Shown: positions 43,947 through 53,587 of the stretch, piece after piece | Layout: each line of letters starts with the position of its first letter | How positions within the stretch are numbered: the first letter of the stretch is position 1 | Source of the DNA: Sporomusa silvacetica DSM 10669 | GTDB lineage: Bacteria > Bacillota > Negativicutes > Sporomusales > Sporomusaceae | Assembly: GCF_002257705.1 (NCBI RefSeq) | Contig: NZ_LSLK01000032.1 | Coordinates: 1 to 64,000, forward strand | Length of the DNA stretch: 64,000 nt | Direction of reading: 5' to 3' | Position numbers and translations under genes: made by a program | The notes under the pieces: generated by a model | What the model was told of the DNA's origin: nothing | Database searches by the model: none | The model's input: the letters and a program-made list of their open reading frames with translations, nothing else

Positions 43947-45047
43947 CTACCGGTTTTCAGCAAGTATCTCGACCAATATGTCTCCCAACAGTTCCATGCT
44001 CCGTATTGCTTCTTCCTTGCTGCTTTCCTGCGAACCTACCTCAAGTAAGAGAGCGCGCGGATGAAGATGCTGGTTATACCGCCATTCTACAAGTTGAATA
44101 CCGCGGCATAGACCAGGATATTTTTCATTGAGTTTAGCTTCAATTAATTTAGCAAAAGCATGATTCTGCTGCCAATAGGGTTGCGGTAAATCTTGCTGGC
44201 CAGTAGCTACAATAATAGAAATTTTGGCTACTTGTATGCCGTTGACGATAGCCGTGACATTTTCGCGTTTTTCAGCATCACGGTGAATATCAAAAATCAT
44301 TTGCAGTGAGGGGTTTTCACTTAACATTTTTTGGGCTGTAGCTTCTGAAGGTCCATACGCTTTCATAAAGCTGGGATAGTCGTGAATAGCCTGACTATGG
44401 ATGGTTTTAACACCAGCCTGTTCGAGCTGACGGGCTAAAGCTGCACCTACTTCTACAATATCACCACATTGACCGCCTGGCCGATGTGCAACACCGGAAT
44501 TAGGAATAAATGATTCTGCCGTATGGGTATGATAGATCCCCACTAATGGCTTTTCTTTACTTGCACTTTGAGAGTCAAATTGGGGGAAATTCGGTAGAGT
44601 TGCGGCACTGACAACAGGCGTACCTGGCTTTTTAAAAGCCAGCATAAAAGGAATCTCTTGTGTAAATAAGGAGCGTAAGTCCCTAAAATCAATATTTGTC
44701 AATAATGACACTAAGCGATGACTGACAGTCCCTGCAGTTACATCAGGCGTTATTTTTACTGCATTTTGCGGCCTGGATACCTCAGATAACCCTGGGACAC
44801 CTAAAAATAGCACGGTTTTCGCGTTAGGCCATAAGGCAGGAAGACGTTGACCATAATAGGCTGACCCGCTTACAGGAATGACACTGGTTGTACAATTTAG
44901 ATAAGTACTAAATGCTAATCCTGCTGCCATTGCCATCATGCAACTAATAAATGCTATATTTACTATTTTAGAGGTGTCATAAACTCGCAACAAATTGATC
45001 CAAAGCCTATTGGTATTGCTTTGTTTTCGCTCTTTTCTTGATACCAT
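43947..45047 (-). CDS. spoIIP: Stage II sporulation protein P (peptidoglycan amidase)
   Basis: About 366 aa from the ATG at 45047 with GGAGG. N-terminal membrane anchor; SpoIIP domain with GIYHTHTAESFIP, IFDIHRDAEKRE and LLLEVGSQESSKEEA. Cell-wall hydrolase required for engulfment. Direct evidence that the host forms endospores. Confidence 0.94.
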   Translation of the reverse strand: MVSRKERKQSNTNRLWINLLRVYDTSKIVNIAFISCMMAMAAGLAFSTYLNCTTSVIPVSGSAYYGQRLPALWPNAKTVLFLGVPGLSEVSRPQNAVKITPDVTAGTVSHRLVSLLTNIDFRDLRSLFTQEIPFMLAFKKPGTPVVSAATLPNFPQFDSQSASKEKPLVGIYHTHTAESFIPNSGVAHRPGGQCGDIVEVGAALARQLEQAGVKTIHSQAIHDYPSFMKAYGPSEATAQKMLSENPSLQMIFDIHRDAEKRENVTAIVNGIQVAKISIIVATGQQDLPQPYWQQNHAFAKLIEAKLNEKYPGLCRGIQLVEWRYNQHLHPRALLLEVGSQESSKEEAIRSMELLGDILVEILAENR

Positions 45048-45148
45048 TGCTGCCTCCACCAGACTACCCTATGGGAATTTTGTTTACATACAATCTATAT
45101 GCTTGGCAGCAAGGCGATAGTACACTTATTATCGGACTAGCTATATTA

Positions 45149-46120
45149 TTAATGTAAATACATATGAATGTTCTCATAATCAATATTAGGATGCATAGCC
45201 TGATTGATACCACCGGCCACAACAGCAGCAATATCCTCAATAAGTCGGTCAACTTCTTTTGGCGTTACCATGAGGTCTCCGAGCATTTCTGGCAGCACTT
45301 GCCGAACAATAGTGTGACGATCCTGATCAGACAAATTTGCCATACTTTTAAAATAGCGGCCAAAAGCAGCATGTTCTTGTAAGGTATTAATGGTATCCAT
45401 AGCGATTGTGGTGGCGTGGACTACAGTTGGCACTCCAATCGCGACAACAGGCACACCCAAAGAAGCTTGGGTAAGACCAAAACGTTTATTACCTACACCT
45501 GAACCAGGATGGATACCAGTACTTGCTAATTGAACTGTGGTGATTACCCGCTGACTTGACGCCGCAGCCAATGCGTCAATAGCAATTACCAACCCAGGCT
45601 TTATTTTACTTACAATTCCCTGGATGATTTCACCCGTCTCCATACCAGTTATCCCCAGGACACCGGGAGAAATAGCACATACTGAACGCACACCGTCTTT
45701 TAGTTCAGGAGAAAGCATATCTTGAAGATGACGAGTTACAACAATTTTATGTGCCGCCCGTGGTCCTAAAGCATCAGGAGTAACGTTCCAGTTGCCAAGC
45801 CCCACAATTAAAACAGTGGCATTACGTGGTAATTTGGTCATGCTAACGAGTTCCTTAGCCAAAAAATTCATTATCTTTTGCTGCAGCGGGGTATTTTTGT
45901 AGCGGAGGCCTGGTGATTCAATAGTAATGTATTTCCCTTGCATTTTACCCATCATTCGTTCTGCTTCTGGTGTAGTAATAGTTACACGGGTTATGACAGC
46001 ATCCTCATCTTCACTGGTTTCAATTAAAACACCGGGAATGTCTTCGCGCACCCTTTTTGTCAACATTTCACGCGCTTCTAAGGCCAAGTCGGTCCGTACA
46101 GTCGTAACGATTGGATCCAT
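45149..46120 (-). CDS. gpr: Spore germination protease GPR
   Basis: About 323 aa from the ATG at 46120 (AGGAGAG). VRTDLALEAREML near the N-terminus holds the autoprocessing region; VLIVGLGNWNVTPDALGPRA and SQRVITTVQLASTGIHPGSG are family motifs. It degrades small acid-soluble spore proteins on germination. Beside rpsT and spoIIP as in many Firmicutes. Confidence 0.94.
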   Translation of the reverse strand: MDPIVTTVRTDLALEAREMLTKRVREDIPGVLIETSEDEDAVITRVTITTPEAERMMGKMQGKYITIESPGLRYKNTPLQQKIMNFLAKELVSMTKLPRNATVLIVGLGNWNVTPDALGPRAAHKIVVTRHLQDMLSPELKDGVRSVCAISPGVLGITGMETGEIIQGIVSKIKPGLVIAIDALAAASSQRVITTVQLASTGIHPGSGVGNKRFGLTQASLGVPVVAIGVPTVVHATTIAMDTINTLQEHAAFGRYFKSMANLSDQDRHTIVRQVLPEMLGDLMVTPKEVDRLIEDIAAVVAGGINQAMHPNIDYENIHMYLH

Positions 46121-46195
46121 ATATGTTCTCTCCTTTATTCCCAATATGTCTTAGACCTATCTTTTCCGAAAAAAAAGGCACCTATACGAAGCTAT

Positions 46196-46257
46196 TTATC
46201 CGATGACCAAGCTTCAGAGGTGGTTAAAACTAATTCTGAAGCTTAGGCTCACTTTAT
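46196..46257. repeat. Dispersed intergenic repeat, copy 2
   Basis: TTATCCGATGACCAAGCTTCAG, then CTGAAGCTTAGGCTCACTTTAT; the AAGCTTCAG / CTGAAGCTT arms are 18 bp apart. Both ends match the repeat at 47719-47850. Confidence 0.75.
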
Positions 46258-46270
46258 TATGGCGTTTTGC

Positions 46271-46299
46271 TTGCTTTTTCCTGGATGCCATGCTAAAAT
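46271..46299 (+). promoter_or_regulatory. rpsT promoter
   Basis: TTGCTT, 17 bp, TAAAAT with an extended TG at the -10. Located 35 bp before the rpsT start; no autoregulatory structure recognised. Confidence 0.65.
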
Positions 46300-46333
46300 G
46301 TTTTAGTAATATATACATAAGGAGGTGAATTAC

Positions 46334-46603
46334 TTGCCAAATATTAAGTCATCTGAGCGTAGCGTAAAAACTGACGCTGAACGGCGTGCCCGCAATTATT
46401 CGGTAAGATCAGCAATTAAAACTTCTACCCGTAAGGTGGAGGAAGCTGTGACTGCCGGTAAAGCAGATGAGGCCAAGAACCTCCTGATTAATGCCGCAAG
46501 CGTTATTGACAAAGCAGCCGCCAAGGGCGTTATTCATAAAAATGCCGCTGCCCGTAAGAAATCCCGCTTGGCTATTAAAGCCAATGCTACTCAACAAGCT
46601 TAA
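46334..46603 (+). CDS. rpsT: 30S ribosomal protein S20
   Basis: 89 aa, TTG start at 46334 behind GGAGGTG with 6-nt spacing; the GTG at 46325 is part of that ribosome site. PNIKSSERSVKTDAERRARN and AAKGVIHKNAAARKKSRLAI. The only plus-strand core gene in this section. Confidence 0.95.
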   Translation: MPNIKSSERSVKTDAERRARNYSVRSAIKTSTRKVEEAVTAGKADEAKNLLINAASVIDKAAAKGVIHKNAAARKKSRLAIKANATQQA

Positions 46604-46608
46604 TTAGT

Positions 46609-46648
46609 AAAACCCTGTTCGCTAGCGAACAGGGTTTTCGTTTTTTTT
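46609..46648 (+). terminator. rpsT intrinsic terminator
   Basis: AAAACCCTGTTCGC and its complement form a perfect palindromic stem followed by CG and eight T. Confidence 0.92.
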
Positions 46649-46655
46649 ACTCGTT

Positions 46656-47696
46656 TTACTCGCACAGTTCTATTATTATTTTTTCCAATGCTACCGGTCC
46701 ACTCCTGCTTGCTTTTAAATCCTGGTCAGCGGCCGCTAGACTAAGTAGAGCGGCTTTCAATTTACCTTCATTAAAACTACGGCTTTGTTTGACCAGTTTT
46801 TCACCAATAAAACCAGGAACTTTGAAAAAATCGGCAACTTCCCGGCTGCCACGGCCCTTTTGGATGAGATCTTTAACCTGCCAAAGCTGTCTAACTTGCC
46901 GGGCTAAAAGAACCAGTATTCGTAGCGGGTGCTCACCTGCTGTCAATTGCTCACGCAGTAACGCCAGTGCCTGAGACGTTTGTCTTTGACTTAATGCTTC
47001 CACCATGGCAAAAACTGATACTTCCGGCACAGTTGATAAAATCTGCAGTAAGTCTTGCAGGGTAATGCGCGACTTGCCTGCTGTATATAAAAGGACTTTT
47101 TCTAATTCATTATTCACAAAATCGAGTGAAACCTGCGGCATCATGCTGACAGCTGCCAACAAATGTTCCTGGGCATCAGGAACCATTTTTATTTTAAGCT
47201 CTGCCAGCCGTTCTGTCAGCCAACTCCTCAATTCTTTACCCTTTAATGGCGCTGCTTCCAACACCACACCGTTTTTCTCCAACGCTTTAAATATTTTGCG
47301 CCGTTTGTCAGGTTTATCTGGCGTAATAAATACAACATGACTATAGGCAGGCATGTTGCCAAACAACTTAATTAACCGTTCGGTAGCAGCATCTGTTTTA
47401 TCTTGAACTTCGCTGCCACTTGCTTTGCGGCCAGCACTAAATAGCCCTGTATTTCGCACAATAATTAGGTTTTTTTCGCCAAGGAATGGTATTGTTTCAA
47501 TCGTATTAATAAGTTCTTCCCGCTGCGGATCAGACTCAAAAATAATAAGATTCATATCCCGGTCTTCTACAGGCACGACACTGGTAATAAGAGCCTGCTC
47601 AACCTGACGTAAGTAATAGGGTTCCTCACCGTGCAGAAGATATGCTGAAGCAATTTTATTCTGCTTGATACCAGCAAGCACTGCTTTATAATCCAT
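46656..47696 (-). CDS. holA: DNA polymerase III delta subunit
   Basis: 346 aa. YLLHGEEPYYLRQVEQALI, FLGEKNLIIVRNTGLF, LLARQVRQLWQVKDLIQKGR and the C-terminal helical domain. Clamp-loader subunit. Downstream of comEC as in Bacillus and Clostridia. Confidence 0.93.
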   Translation of the reverse strand: MDYKAVLAGIKQNKIASAYLLHGEEPYYLRQVEQALITSVVPVEDRDMNLIIFESDPQREELINTIETIPFLGEKNLIIVRNTGLFSAGRKASGSEVQDKTDAATERLIKLFGNMPAYSHVVFITPDKPDKRRKIFKALEKNGVVLEAAPLKGKELRSWLTERLAELKIKMVPDAQEHLLAAVSMMPQVSLDFVNNELEKVLLYTAGKSRITLQDLLQILSTVPEVSVFAMVEALSQRQTSQALALLREQLTAGEHPLRILVLLARQVRQLWQVKDLIQKGRGSREVADFFKVPGFIGEKLVKQSRSFNEGKLKAALLSLAAADQDLKASRSGPVALEKIIIELCE

Positions 47697-47718
47697 ATTT
47701 CACCACATTTAAATTATT

Positions 47719-47850
47719 TAATCCGATGACCAAGTTGCTCTAAGACTCCCGCTTCTACAAGCGGGAGTTAAGAGCAACTAAGTCCCTGGATTAGTTCGAC
47801 TAAGCTTCAGAGGGAGCTAAAACTCCACCTGAAGCTAAGGCTCACTTTAT
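47719..47850. repeat. Dispersed intergenic repeat, copy 3 (long form, two hairpins)
   Basis: First hairpin 47733-47780: AGTTGCTCT-A-AGACTCCCGCTT with matching arm around loop CTAC. Second hairpin 47803-47836: AGCTTCAG-A-GGGAG against CTCC-A-CCTGAAGCT. Ends in GGCTCACTTTAT, where TTA is the comEC stop codon. Confidence 0.8.
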
Positions 47851-50223
47851 ATAAGGTTCAACTTTTAACTGTTTGCCGTCTGAGGTAAACACTATCGCAC
47901 CCTGTTTATCTGTGCGATAAACTACAATTTCCCTGGCGGCAAGCCGGTTTAGCGTTTCCGGGTGCGGGTGACCGAATTGGTTACCATAGCCGGCAGAAAT
48001 AACCGCAAATTTAGGAGCAGCAGCTTGCAGAAAAGGTTCGGTAGTGGATGTTCTTGAGCCATGATGTCCTACCTTTAATACAGTACAAGAAGCAAGACCT
48101 TTTGTCAAAAGGGTAGCCTCCCCTTGTGCCGGCAAATCGCCAGTAAGTAAAAAGCTATGCTGCCCATAGCTCACTCGAACTACACTGGACACTTCATTTC
48201 CACCAGCGGCACGTAAAATGATCTCAGATTCGTCCACAGCCTGCTCGATACTAACTATTACTTCATCAAGCAAAAAGCGTTGACCAGTATAGGCAGGAAT
48301 AACCGCTACCGGTCGGGTATGAAGCAATGCCTGTACTGGCGGTGAGTATTTCTCTTGCGGCAAGAGCACATTAGCAACCCTAATGGCACTAGCAACACCA
48401 GCTGCCCCACCAGCATGATCCTGATGTCCATGGGTCAAAATCAGATAATCAATCGCCCTCACGCCATAATGTTTAAGATAGGGAGCAACTACCCTTGCCC
48501 CGATATCGAAATCTGATTCTCCCATAGTTCCGCCAGTATCAACCAAAACCGCTTGGCCATGGGGAGTAATAATCAAGGTTGCATCCCCCTGCCCCACATC
48601 AATAAAATGCACTGTCAGGGGTTGCGGATACAAGGCATACACTGCCACGGTGATAATAAGCAGTACTGCTGCCATACTACAGGAGCGCGGCCATTGACGA
48701 ATAAGTTGTCCCGGCCCTGGCAGTTTAAACGGACGCCATCCATAAACCCAGGCTAAGACGAAATAATATACGACACTGCCTATTATCCCGATTGCGGGTA
48801 TATATACCAAGCTATAAGGCACTGCTGCCAGTAGTTCTGTAAGCATCATAACAAGGCCTATTAAGAGACTGCTAATCACAAAGATTATATTGCCGGCAAC
48901 CGGAACCATTGTATAAATAATGACTCCTGCCAACCCCAGAATAATTACCAGTTCAATAACAGGCAAGACAATAATATTAGCTGCAAAAGAGATAAGTGAG
49001 AAACTATTGAAATACCAGGCAATTACCGGTAATACACTCAGTTGCGCCGAAAGCGTCACTGCTAACGTTCCTGCTAACCAGGCCGGATAGTTAGATAGAT
49101 ATTCTACCGTCTGCTGATACAAAAAGACCAGCCCAGCGGTAGCGCCAAAAGATAATTGAAAACTGATATCAAATAATAGCAGTGGCTGATAAATAAGCAT
49201 AGCTAATGCAGTAACTGCCAAGGCTGCCGGTGCATAACTTTCCCGTTCAAGTATTACCGCTAGCAAACTTATAAGTCCCATAAGCGCTGAACGTATGACT
49301 GGTGGCGTTAGCCCACTCATGCAGGCATAGAGAATAACTACCACAGCCGCTAGGGTTACCGTAAATAAGGAACCCCAACGCAGTCGTCTGCCAAGCCAGG
49401 TTATCAAACCAACCACAAGCGCGATATGCGCACCTGATACGGATAAGATATGGATTAACCCTGTTGCTGCGAAATCACTGATAACATCCTTATTTATCCC
49501 CTGATAGCCGCCAAATAGAACAGCTGTCAAGATAGCAGCATCATTTACTGGCATTACTTGTTGTAGCCCGGTAATCATTCTGTCTCGCCAGTTGGCCAGG
49601 ACTACCTGCCATGAATACCCCTTGTAAGTAGTAAGAACCTGCAGCATTTGTTCTTGTCCACTCATGCGGGCAGTGATACCCTGCCGCTTCAGAGCGGCAA
49701 CCATATCAATCTGACCTGGATTATTGTAGCCATGAAGTTCTAATAATTTTCCAGTAACGATTATTTTGTCGCCATAGGCTGCCGGTTTACTCGTTTCCTC
49801 TTTATACTGGGTATTTATTCTGATGTTTCCCGTAACATAGCAGGCAGCCTTTGCTCCAGCGGGTGTAACCTTTTCCGCTTTGAGTAGATAGCGTACCCGT
49901 CTTTTTTGTTCGTCAATCGGTGTTATCTCAGGAACAGCCACCAAGGTGCCCTCGATATTGACAGTCTGTCCTGCATAATTGCCAATATCATCAGCTCGTA
50001 CGATAACAGCCTGATGATAGCAAAGCATTCCAGCTACAAAAAACAGGCTGATAACAGGCCAAAAACTATGCTGATAGTTACGAATAATTCGCCATAATGA
50101 GGTTATTAACAATAAAACAGCTACTATAGCAAGCGTAGGAAAATGCCAGCTATATAATGCCGCTTGCCAGATACCTGCTGCAAAAGCAGCACAGGCAAAT
50201 AAAATGATATTGTTTAGATCCAT
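47842..50223 (-). CDS. comEC: DNA uptake channel ComEC/Rec2
   Basis: 793 aa. DUF4131 N-terminal region, central competence membrane domain (HILSVSGAHIALVVGLITWL) with about ten helices, and C-terminal metallo-beta-lactamase domain (VGQGDATLIITPHGQAVLVD, LTHGHQDHAGG, LKVGHHGSRTS). Transports single-stranded DNA; 3 bp after comEA. Confidence 0.95.
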   Translation of the reverse strand: MDLNNIILFACAAFAAGIWQAALYSWHFPTLAIVAVLLLITSLWRIIRNYQHSFWPVISLFFVAGMLCYHQAVIVRADDIGNYAGQTVNIEGTLVAVPEITPIDEQKRRVRYLLKAEKVTPAGAKAACYVTGNIRINTQYKEETSKPAAYGDKIIVTGKLLELHGYNNPGQIDMVAALKRQGITARMSGQEQMLQVLTTYKGYSWQVVLANWRDRMITGLQQVMPVNDAAILTAVLFGGYQGINKDVISDFAATGLIHILSVSGAHIALVVGLITWLGRRLRWGSLFTVTLAAVVVILYACMSGLTPPVIRSALMGLISLLAVILERESYAPAALAVTALAMLIYQPLLLFDISFQLSFGATAGLVFLYQQTVEYLSNYPAWLAGTLAVTLSAQLSVLPVIAWYFNSFSLISFAANIIVLPVIELVIILGLAGVIIYTMVPVAGNIIFVISSLLIGLVMMLTELLAAVPYSLVYIPAIGIIGSVVYYFVLAWVYGWRPFKLPGPGQLIRQWPRSCSMAAVLLIITVAVYALYPQPLTVHFIDVGQGDATLIITPHGQAVLVDTGGTMGESDFDIGARVVAPYLKHYGVRAIDYLILTHGHQDHAGGAAGVASAIRVANVLLPQEKYSPPVQALLHTRPVAVIPAYTGQRFLLDEVIVSIEQAVDESEIILRAAGGNEVSSVVRVSYGQHSFLLTGDLPAQGEATLLTKGLASCTVLKVGHHGSRTSTTEPFLQAAAPKFAVISAGYGNQFGHPHPETLNRLAAREIVVYRTDKQGAIVFTSDGKQLKVEPYIK

Positions 50224-50225
50224 GA

Positions 50226-50831
50226 CTACAGAGCTATCTTATCTTTAAACTGATTGTATTTGGCTTCACCAATTCCCGGTACTTTTTTGATGTCAGCAAG
50301 ATCACTAAAGGCCCCGTTTGCTGTACGAAATTGCGCAATCCGTTCCGCCAGTGACGGACCAATGCCTGGCAGCTTATCAAGCTCAGCCGCAGAGGCGGTA
50401 TTGATATTAATTTTATCATTAGAATTGCTGGCAGACGCGCCTGAATTAGAAGTACTATTACCAGCAGCAGTAACAGTATAAGGAACATTGACTTGCATTT
50501 CATCTTTCAAATGCAATGCCAAATTAATTTTGGCAGGATCTGCGCCGAGGGCAAACCCGCCTGCTGCAGTAACCGCATCAACGATCCGACTACCTTGGGG
50601 AAGTTTATATACACCGGGTTTATTCACTCCACCACTAACATAAACGACAACCTCGCTACTTGAAGGGCTATTCGCAGTAGTATTGGTGGTTGGTAAATTT
50701 CCTGGAGCAGTTGACACCGCGCTCTCCCCCGGGTCATCAGGGTCTTTTTGCCAAAAGCTATGGAAACTATAGACTACTATCCCGCATGCCAGCAGAACAA
50801 CTAGAAGAAGCTTTTTCTGCAGAATCCCCAT
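50226..50831 (-). CDS. comEA: Competence DNA receptor ComEA
   Basis: 201 aa. N-terminal transmembrane anchor, SLBB domain (VVVYVSGGVNKPGVYKLPQG), Ser/Asn-rich linker, then double helix-hairpin-helix (ININTASAAELDKLPGIGPS; IKKVPGIGEAKYNQFKDKI). Binds incoming duplex DNA outside the membrane. Confidence 0.95.
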   Translation of the reverse strand: MGILQKKLLLVVLLACGIVVYSFHSFWQKDPDDPGESAVSTAPGNLPTTNTTANSPSSSEVVVYVSGGVNKPGVYKLPQGSRIVDAVTAAGGFALGADPAKINLALHLKDEMQVNVPYTVTAAGNSTSNSGASASNSNDKININTASAAELDKLPGIGPSLAERIAQFRTANGAFSDLADIKKVPGIGEAKYNQFKDKIAL

Positions 50832-50934
50832 AAGTCATACCTCACATTATGCTTTTGACAGTACTATTTCAACATATTGCGTCAATATCCTGCTGAGTTT
50901 GTAATATTTGTAAGTCATTTTACAGATATCACCA

Positions 50935-51086
50935 TTGACACTTTTTGCCTAATTGATTACCATAAAATTTGTAGAATTTGTTTTGGCGCGGTAGTGTAGG
51001 ATGGCAGGATTGTAATAGCCCGGAAAGTGAGTGAGATGTGTGTAACCGGCCAATAACTAGTTAGGTGTAGAAAGGTAGGATGGAAT
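50935..51086 (+). promoter_or_regulatory. Promoter and UAG-rich leader of the symporter-hutP-like operon
   Basis: TTGACA (50935-50940), 17 bp, TACCAT (50958-50963). The leader after it carries eight TAG triplets (50972, 50992, 50997, 51016, 51058, 51062, 51068, 51076). HutP-family proteins bind RNA with repeated UAG/NAG triplets, and a HutP-like protein is encoded in this operon, so autoregulation through this leader is plausible. Confidence 0.5.
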
Positions 51087-52502
51087 ATGTCGATACAATT
51101 TTCAATCGTGGTTCTGTATATTTTTATGCTTTTTGTCATTAGTCTTTACGCCAAACGCAAGGCCGCAGGCGGCAGTGTAAACTTTTTATTTGGCGGACGA
51201 AAGATGAATACGCTGTTAGTTGCCGCCAATGTTACCGGTTTGGCCGTAGGCGCTGCCTCAACCATTGGCGTTGCTGAAAATGCCTTCACAGCAGGTATTG
51301 CTGCCGGCTGGTATAATGGCGCCTGGTCAGCAGGTGCCCTGGTAATGGGTATACTCGCGGCAGGTAAATATCGTGAAATGAACTGCACTACTATTCCAGA
51401 ATTATTTGAACGCTATTATGATAAAAAAGGCCGTGTCATTAGTGTTATTGGTTTAATTACCATCCAATTAGTCATAACCTCCATGCAATACCTGGCTGGC
51501 GGAGCCATTTTATCTTCTCTGCTGCCAGAGATATTCTCTTTTACCGGCGGGATGATTACCAGCGCCGTTGTTTTCATTAGCATAACGTTGATCGGCGGCC
51601 TATGGTCTTCCGGTTTGTCAAATGTCGTCAGTGTTGTTTTAATTTATGTTGGTGTTATTACCGGAACCATCATGACAGTAAACCAGCAAGGTGGTTTACC
51701 CGCCATCGCGGCCAAATTACCGCCTGGCACCGATTGGTTTGGCCCGATCGGCGGTCTGGGACTAGCTACTATTGTTGCCTGGTTTGCTGTTATGATTACC
51801 CAGTCCATAACAGCGCAAGGCCCGGTACAAATTGCTTGTGGCGCTGCTAGTGCCAAAGCTTCAAAACACGGTTTTATTTGGGGCGCAGTCTTGATTTTTC
51901 CGATTGGTTTCCTTTGTGCCGTCATGGGTCTTGCCGCGAAAGTGGCGATGCCTAATGTTCAGGCAACCTTGGCAATGCCCAAGATTATTATGGGACTTGA
52001 TCCCATAATTTCTGGTACCACCCTTGCTGCCTTATGGGCAGCTGATGTATCAACAGCCTGCACCCTGCTGCTTGGCGCGGGCACCTTGTTTTCCCAGGAC
52101 ATCTATAAACGCTTCATCAACTCTGATGTTACGGAAAGTAAATATGTCATAATTAATCGCGTAACCATTTTAGCCCTCGGAATTCTTACGCTATGGCTGG
52201 CCTTTAATGCAGTAGGAATTTTGAAAACCTTATTACTGGGCTTAAGCTTAACAACAGCCTTTACACTTGTATTTCTCTGCACCCTTTTTGCACCAGGCTT
52301 ATGTCGCCGGAGTTCAGCATTCTATACAACACTTGCCGGCATCCTGGCTTTGCTTGCTTGGCAGTTCATCCCTGCAGTACGAATATTTGCTCAACCCATC
52401 TATTTAGAGTGGTCAGTCTGTTTGCTAACCTTTTTGATAGTGGCAATCGTTGATACGCGAAAAATTACTACAGATCAGCCTATCATTATTACGAACGAAT
52501 AA
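51087..52502 (+). CDS. Sodium:solute symporter (SSF family)
   Basis: 471 aa with about thirteen transmembrane helices; SSF pattern including ANVTGLAVGAASTIGVAENA, GWYNGAWSAGALVMGILAAG and TTIPELFERYYDKKGR. Substrate not readable. Ribosome site AGGATGG. Followed after 13 bp by a HutP-like regulator, suggesting an amino acid or related substrate (inference). Confidence 0.85.
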   Translation: MSIQFSIVVLYIFMLFVISLYAKRKAAGGSVNFLFGGRKMNTLLVAANVTGLAVGAASTIGVAENAFTAGIAAGWYNGAWSAGALVMGILAAGKYREMNCTTIPELFERYYDKKGRVISVIGLITIQLVITSMQYLAGGAILSSLLPEIFSFTGGMITSAVVFISITLIGGLWSSGLSNVVSVVLIYVGVITGTIMTVNQQGGLPAIAAKLPPGTDWFGPIGGLGLATIVAWFAVMITQSITAQGPVQIACGAASAKASKHGFIWGAVLIFPIGFLCAVMGLAAKVAMPNVQATLAMPKIIMGLDPIISGTTLAALWAADVSTACTLLLGAGTLFSQDIYKRFINSDVTESKYVIINRVTILALGILTLWLAFNAVGILKTLLLGLSLTTAFTLVFLCTLFAPGLCRRSSAFYTTLAGILALLAWQFIPAVRIFAQPIYLEWSVCLLTFLIVAIVDTRKITTDQPIIITNE

Positions 52503-52515
52503 CAGGAGGGCACTT

Positions 52516-52941
52516 ATGAATGATGATATAACTAGCATTGATGTCGGGCGAGCTGCCTTGCGCATGGCTATTAGTGACAGCAGGCAAGATGAACAAACTG
52601 TCCGCCAGTTGCTTGCAAAACAAAATATGCAGTCAGTAGCCATAGATTTTGGTGGCGAGTTTATTCCCTCAGTGAAAAAAATTATTGAACGGGCCGCTGT
52701 GGCTGCCCAGCGTCAAAATTTAGTACCCTCCAATCATATCGGCGAAGGTGCTGTTGCCGGTGCTGTGCATGACGCCTTAGAGCAAATTGCCACTAAAGCA
52801 GTAGGCCTTAATGTGGGCGGCAAAATTGGTATCGCCCGTTATGGCGAACATCTTTGCGTAGCTGTTTATTTTGGAGTTGGCGTATTAAACCTTAATGAAG
52901 TTGCTGTAGGACTTTCACATCGTTCATTACCGTTAGAATAG
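52516..52941 (+). CDS. HutP-like RNA-binding regulator
   Basis: 141 aa from the ATG at 52516 behind GGAGGG. VAIDFGGEFIPSVKKIIERA, EGAVAGAVHDALEQIATKAV, GLNVGGKIGIARYGEHLCVA and LNEVAVGLSHRSLP form the conserved body of the clostridial HutP family. Bacillus HutP is an L-histidine- and Mg-dependent antiterminator acting on UAG-rich RNA; the ligand here is unknown. Confidence 0.75.
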   Translation: MNDDITSIDVGRAALRMAISDSRQDEQTVRQLLAKQNMQSVAIDFGGEFIPSVKKIIERAAVAAQRQNLVPSNHIGEGAVAGAVHDALEQIATKAVGLNVGGKIGIARYGEHLCVAVYFGVGVLNLNEVAVGLSHRSLPLE

Positions 52942-53033
52942 CCGTAGTCTCACAGTTAAAATACATCCGATAATTCCCCATTATGTAGGAAAAACCGCTA
53001 ACGCGGTCCTTTGTCTTAAGTTGAGTCAATGGA

Positions 53034-53300
53034 ATACAAGGTGAGGGGGTTTACTTTTGGCATTGCCCCAAAAGTAACAAAAGGTCTAGGCCCTAAGCCT
53101 CCAAAAGCTGAAAAGCCGGGCAATATTCCTAAAATCCGTAAACTCGCTACGCTCAAACAGTACGGATTTTTTAACGGAATACCGCCCGGCTTTTCTCCTA
53201 CGGAACGCTTTTTCCGGCAAAGGCCAGGGGGTACGGGAGTTACGGGGTTGCCGAAGTACCACCGGGGCACAATTTCTTTAAGGCAAGGACTATCTTAGGG
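53034..53300. other. Highly structured non-coding element (two long perfect hairpins)
   Basis: Hairpin 1, 53051-53077: TTACTTTTGG, 7-nt loop, CCAAAAGTAA. Hairpin 2, 53110-53195: three nested perfect arms GAAAAGCCGGGC / GCCCGGCTTTTC, TATTCC / GGAATA and AAAATCCGTA / TACGGATTTT around a 20-nt loop. Both strands contain open frames of 84-89 codons through it, which I regard as by-products of the palindromes. The gene-free region runs from 52942 to 53587. Confidence 0.7.
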
Positions 53301-53518
53301 GTTGCGTTAACAAGACAATACCACCGTCTCTTTGCTCACTTTGCTCAAGCCGGGCGTAAACAGTACGGAGGCACTGACGGCCGTTATGCATAAGCGGAGG
53401 TTAAGCGCCAACGGCGAAGCGTTGTATGACGGTTGCCTGTGGCGAGTTTTATACTTAACACCCCTTGTTTTATAATGCCTCCGCGACTCTCAAAACTTAT
53501 ACTTTCTTATTCTATAAA

Positions 53519-53548
53519 AAATGGCACTCCAACCTTGGAATGCCATTT
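53519..53548 (-). terminator. Intrinsic terminator after the GNAT gene
   Basis: AAATGGCA-C-TCCAA / TTGGA-A-TGCCATTT; minus strand continues TTTTTATAG. Confidence 0.8.
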
Positions 53549-53587
53549 GCCGCTAATATAAGCATATAAAAAATAATGGCGGAAAAG

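Noticed and set aside
53016..53298. Protein-coding genes of 84-89 aa on both strands
   Set aside because: The frames overlap a set of long palindromes and give low-complexity Pro/Gly/Lys-rich products without a recognised family.
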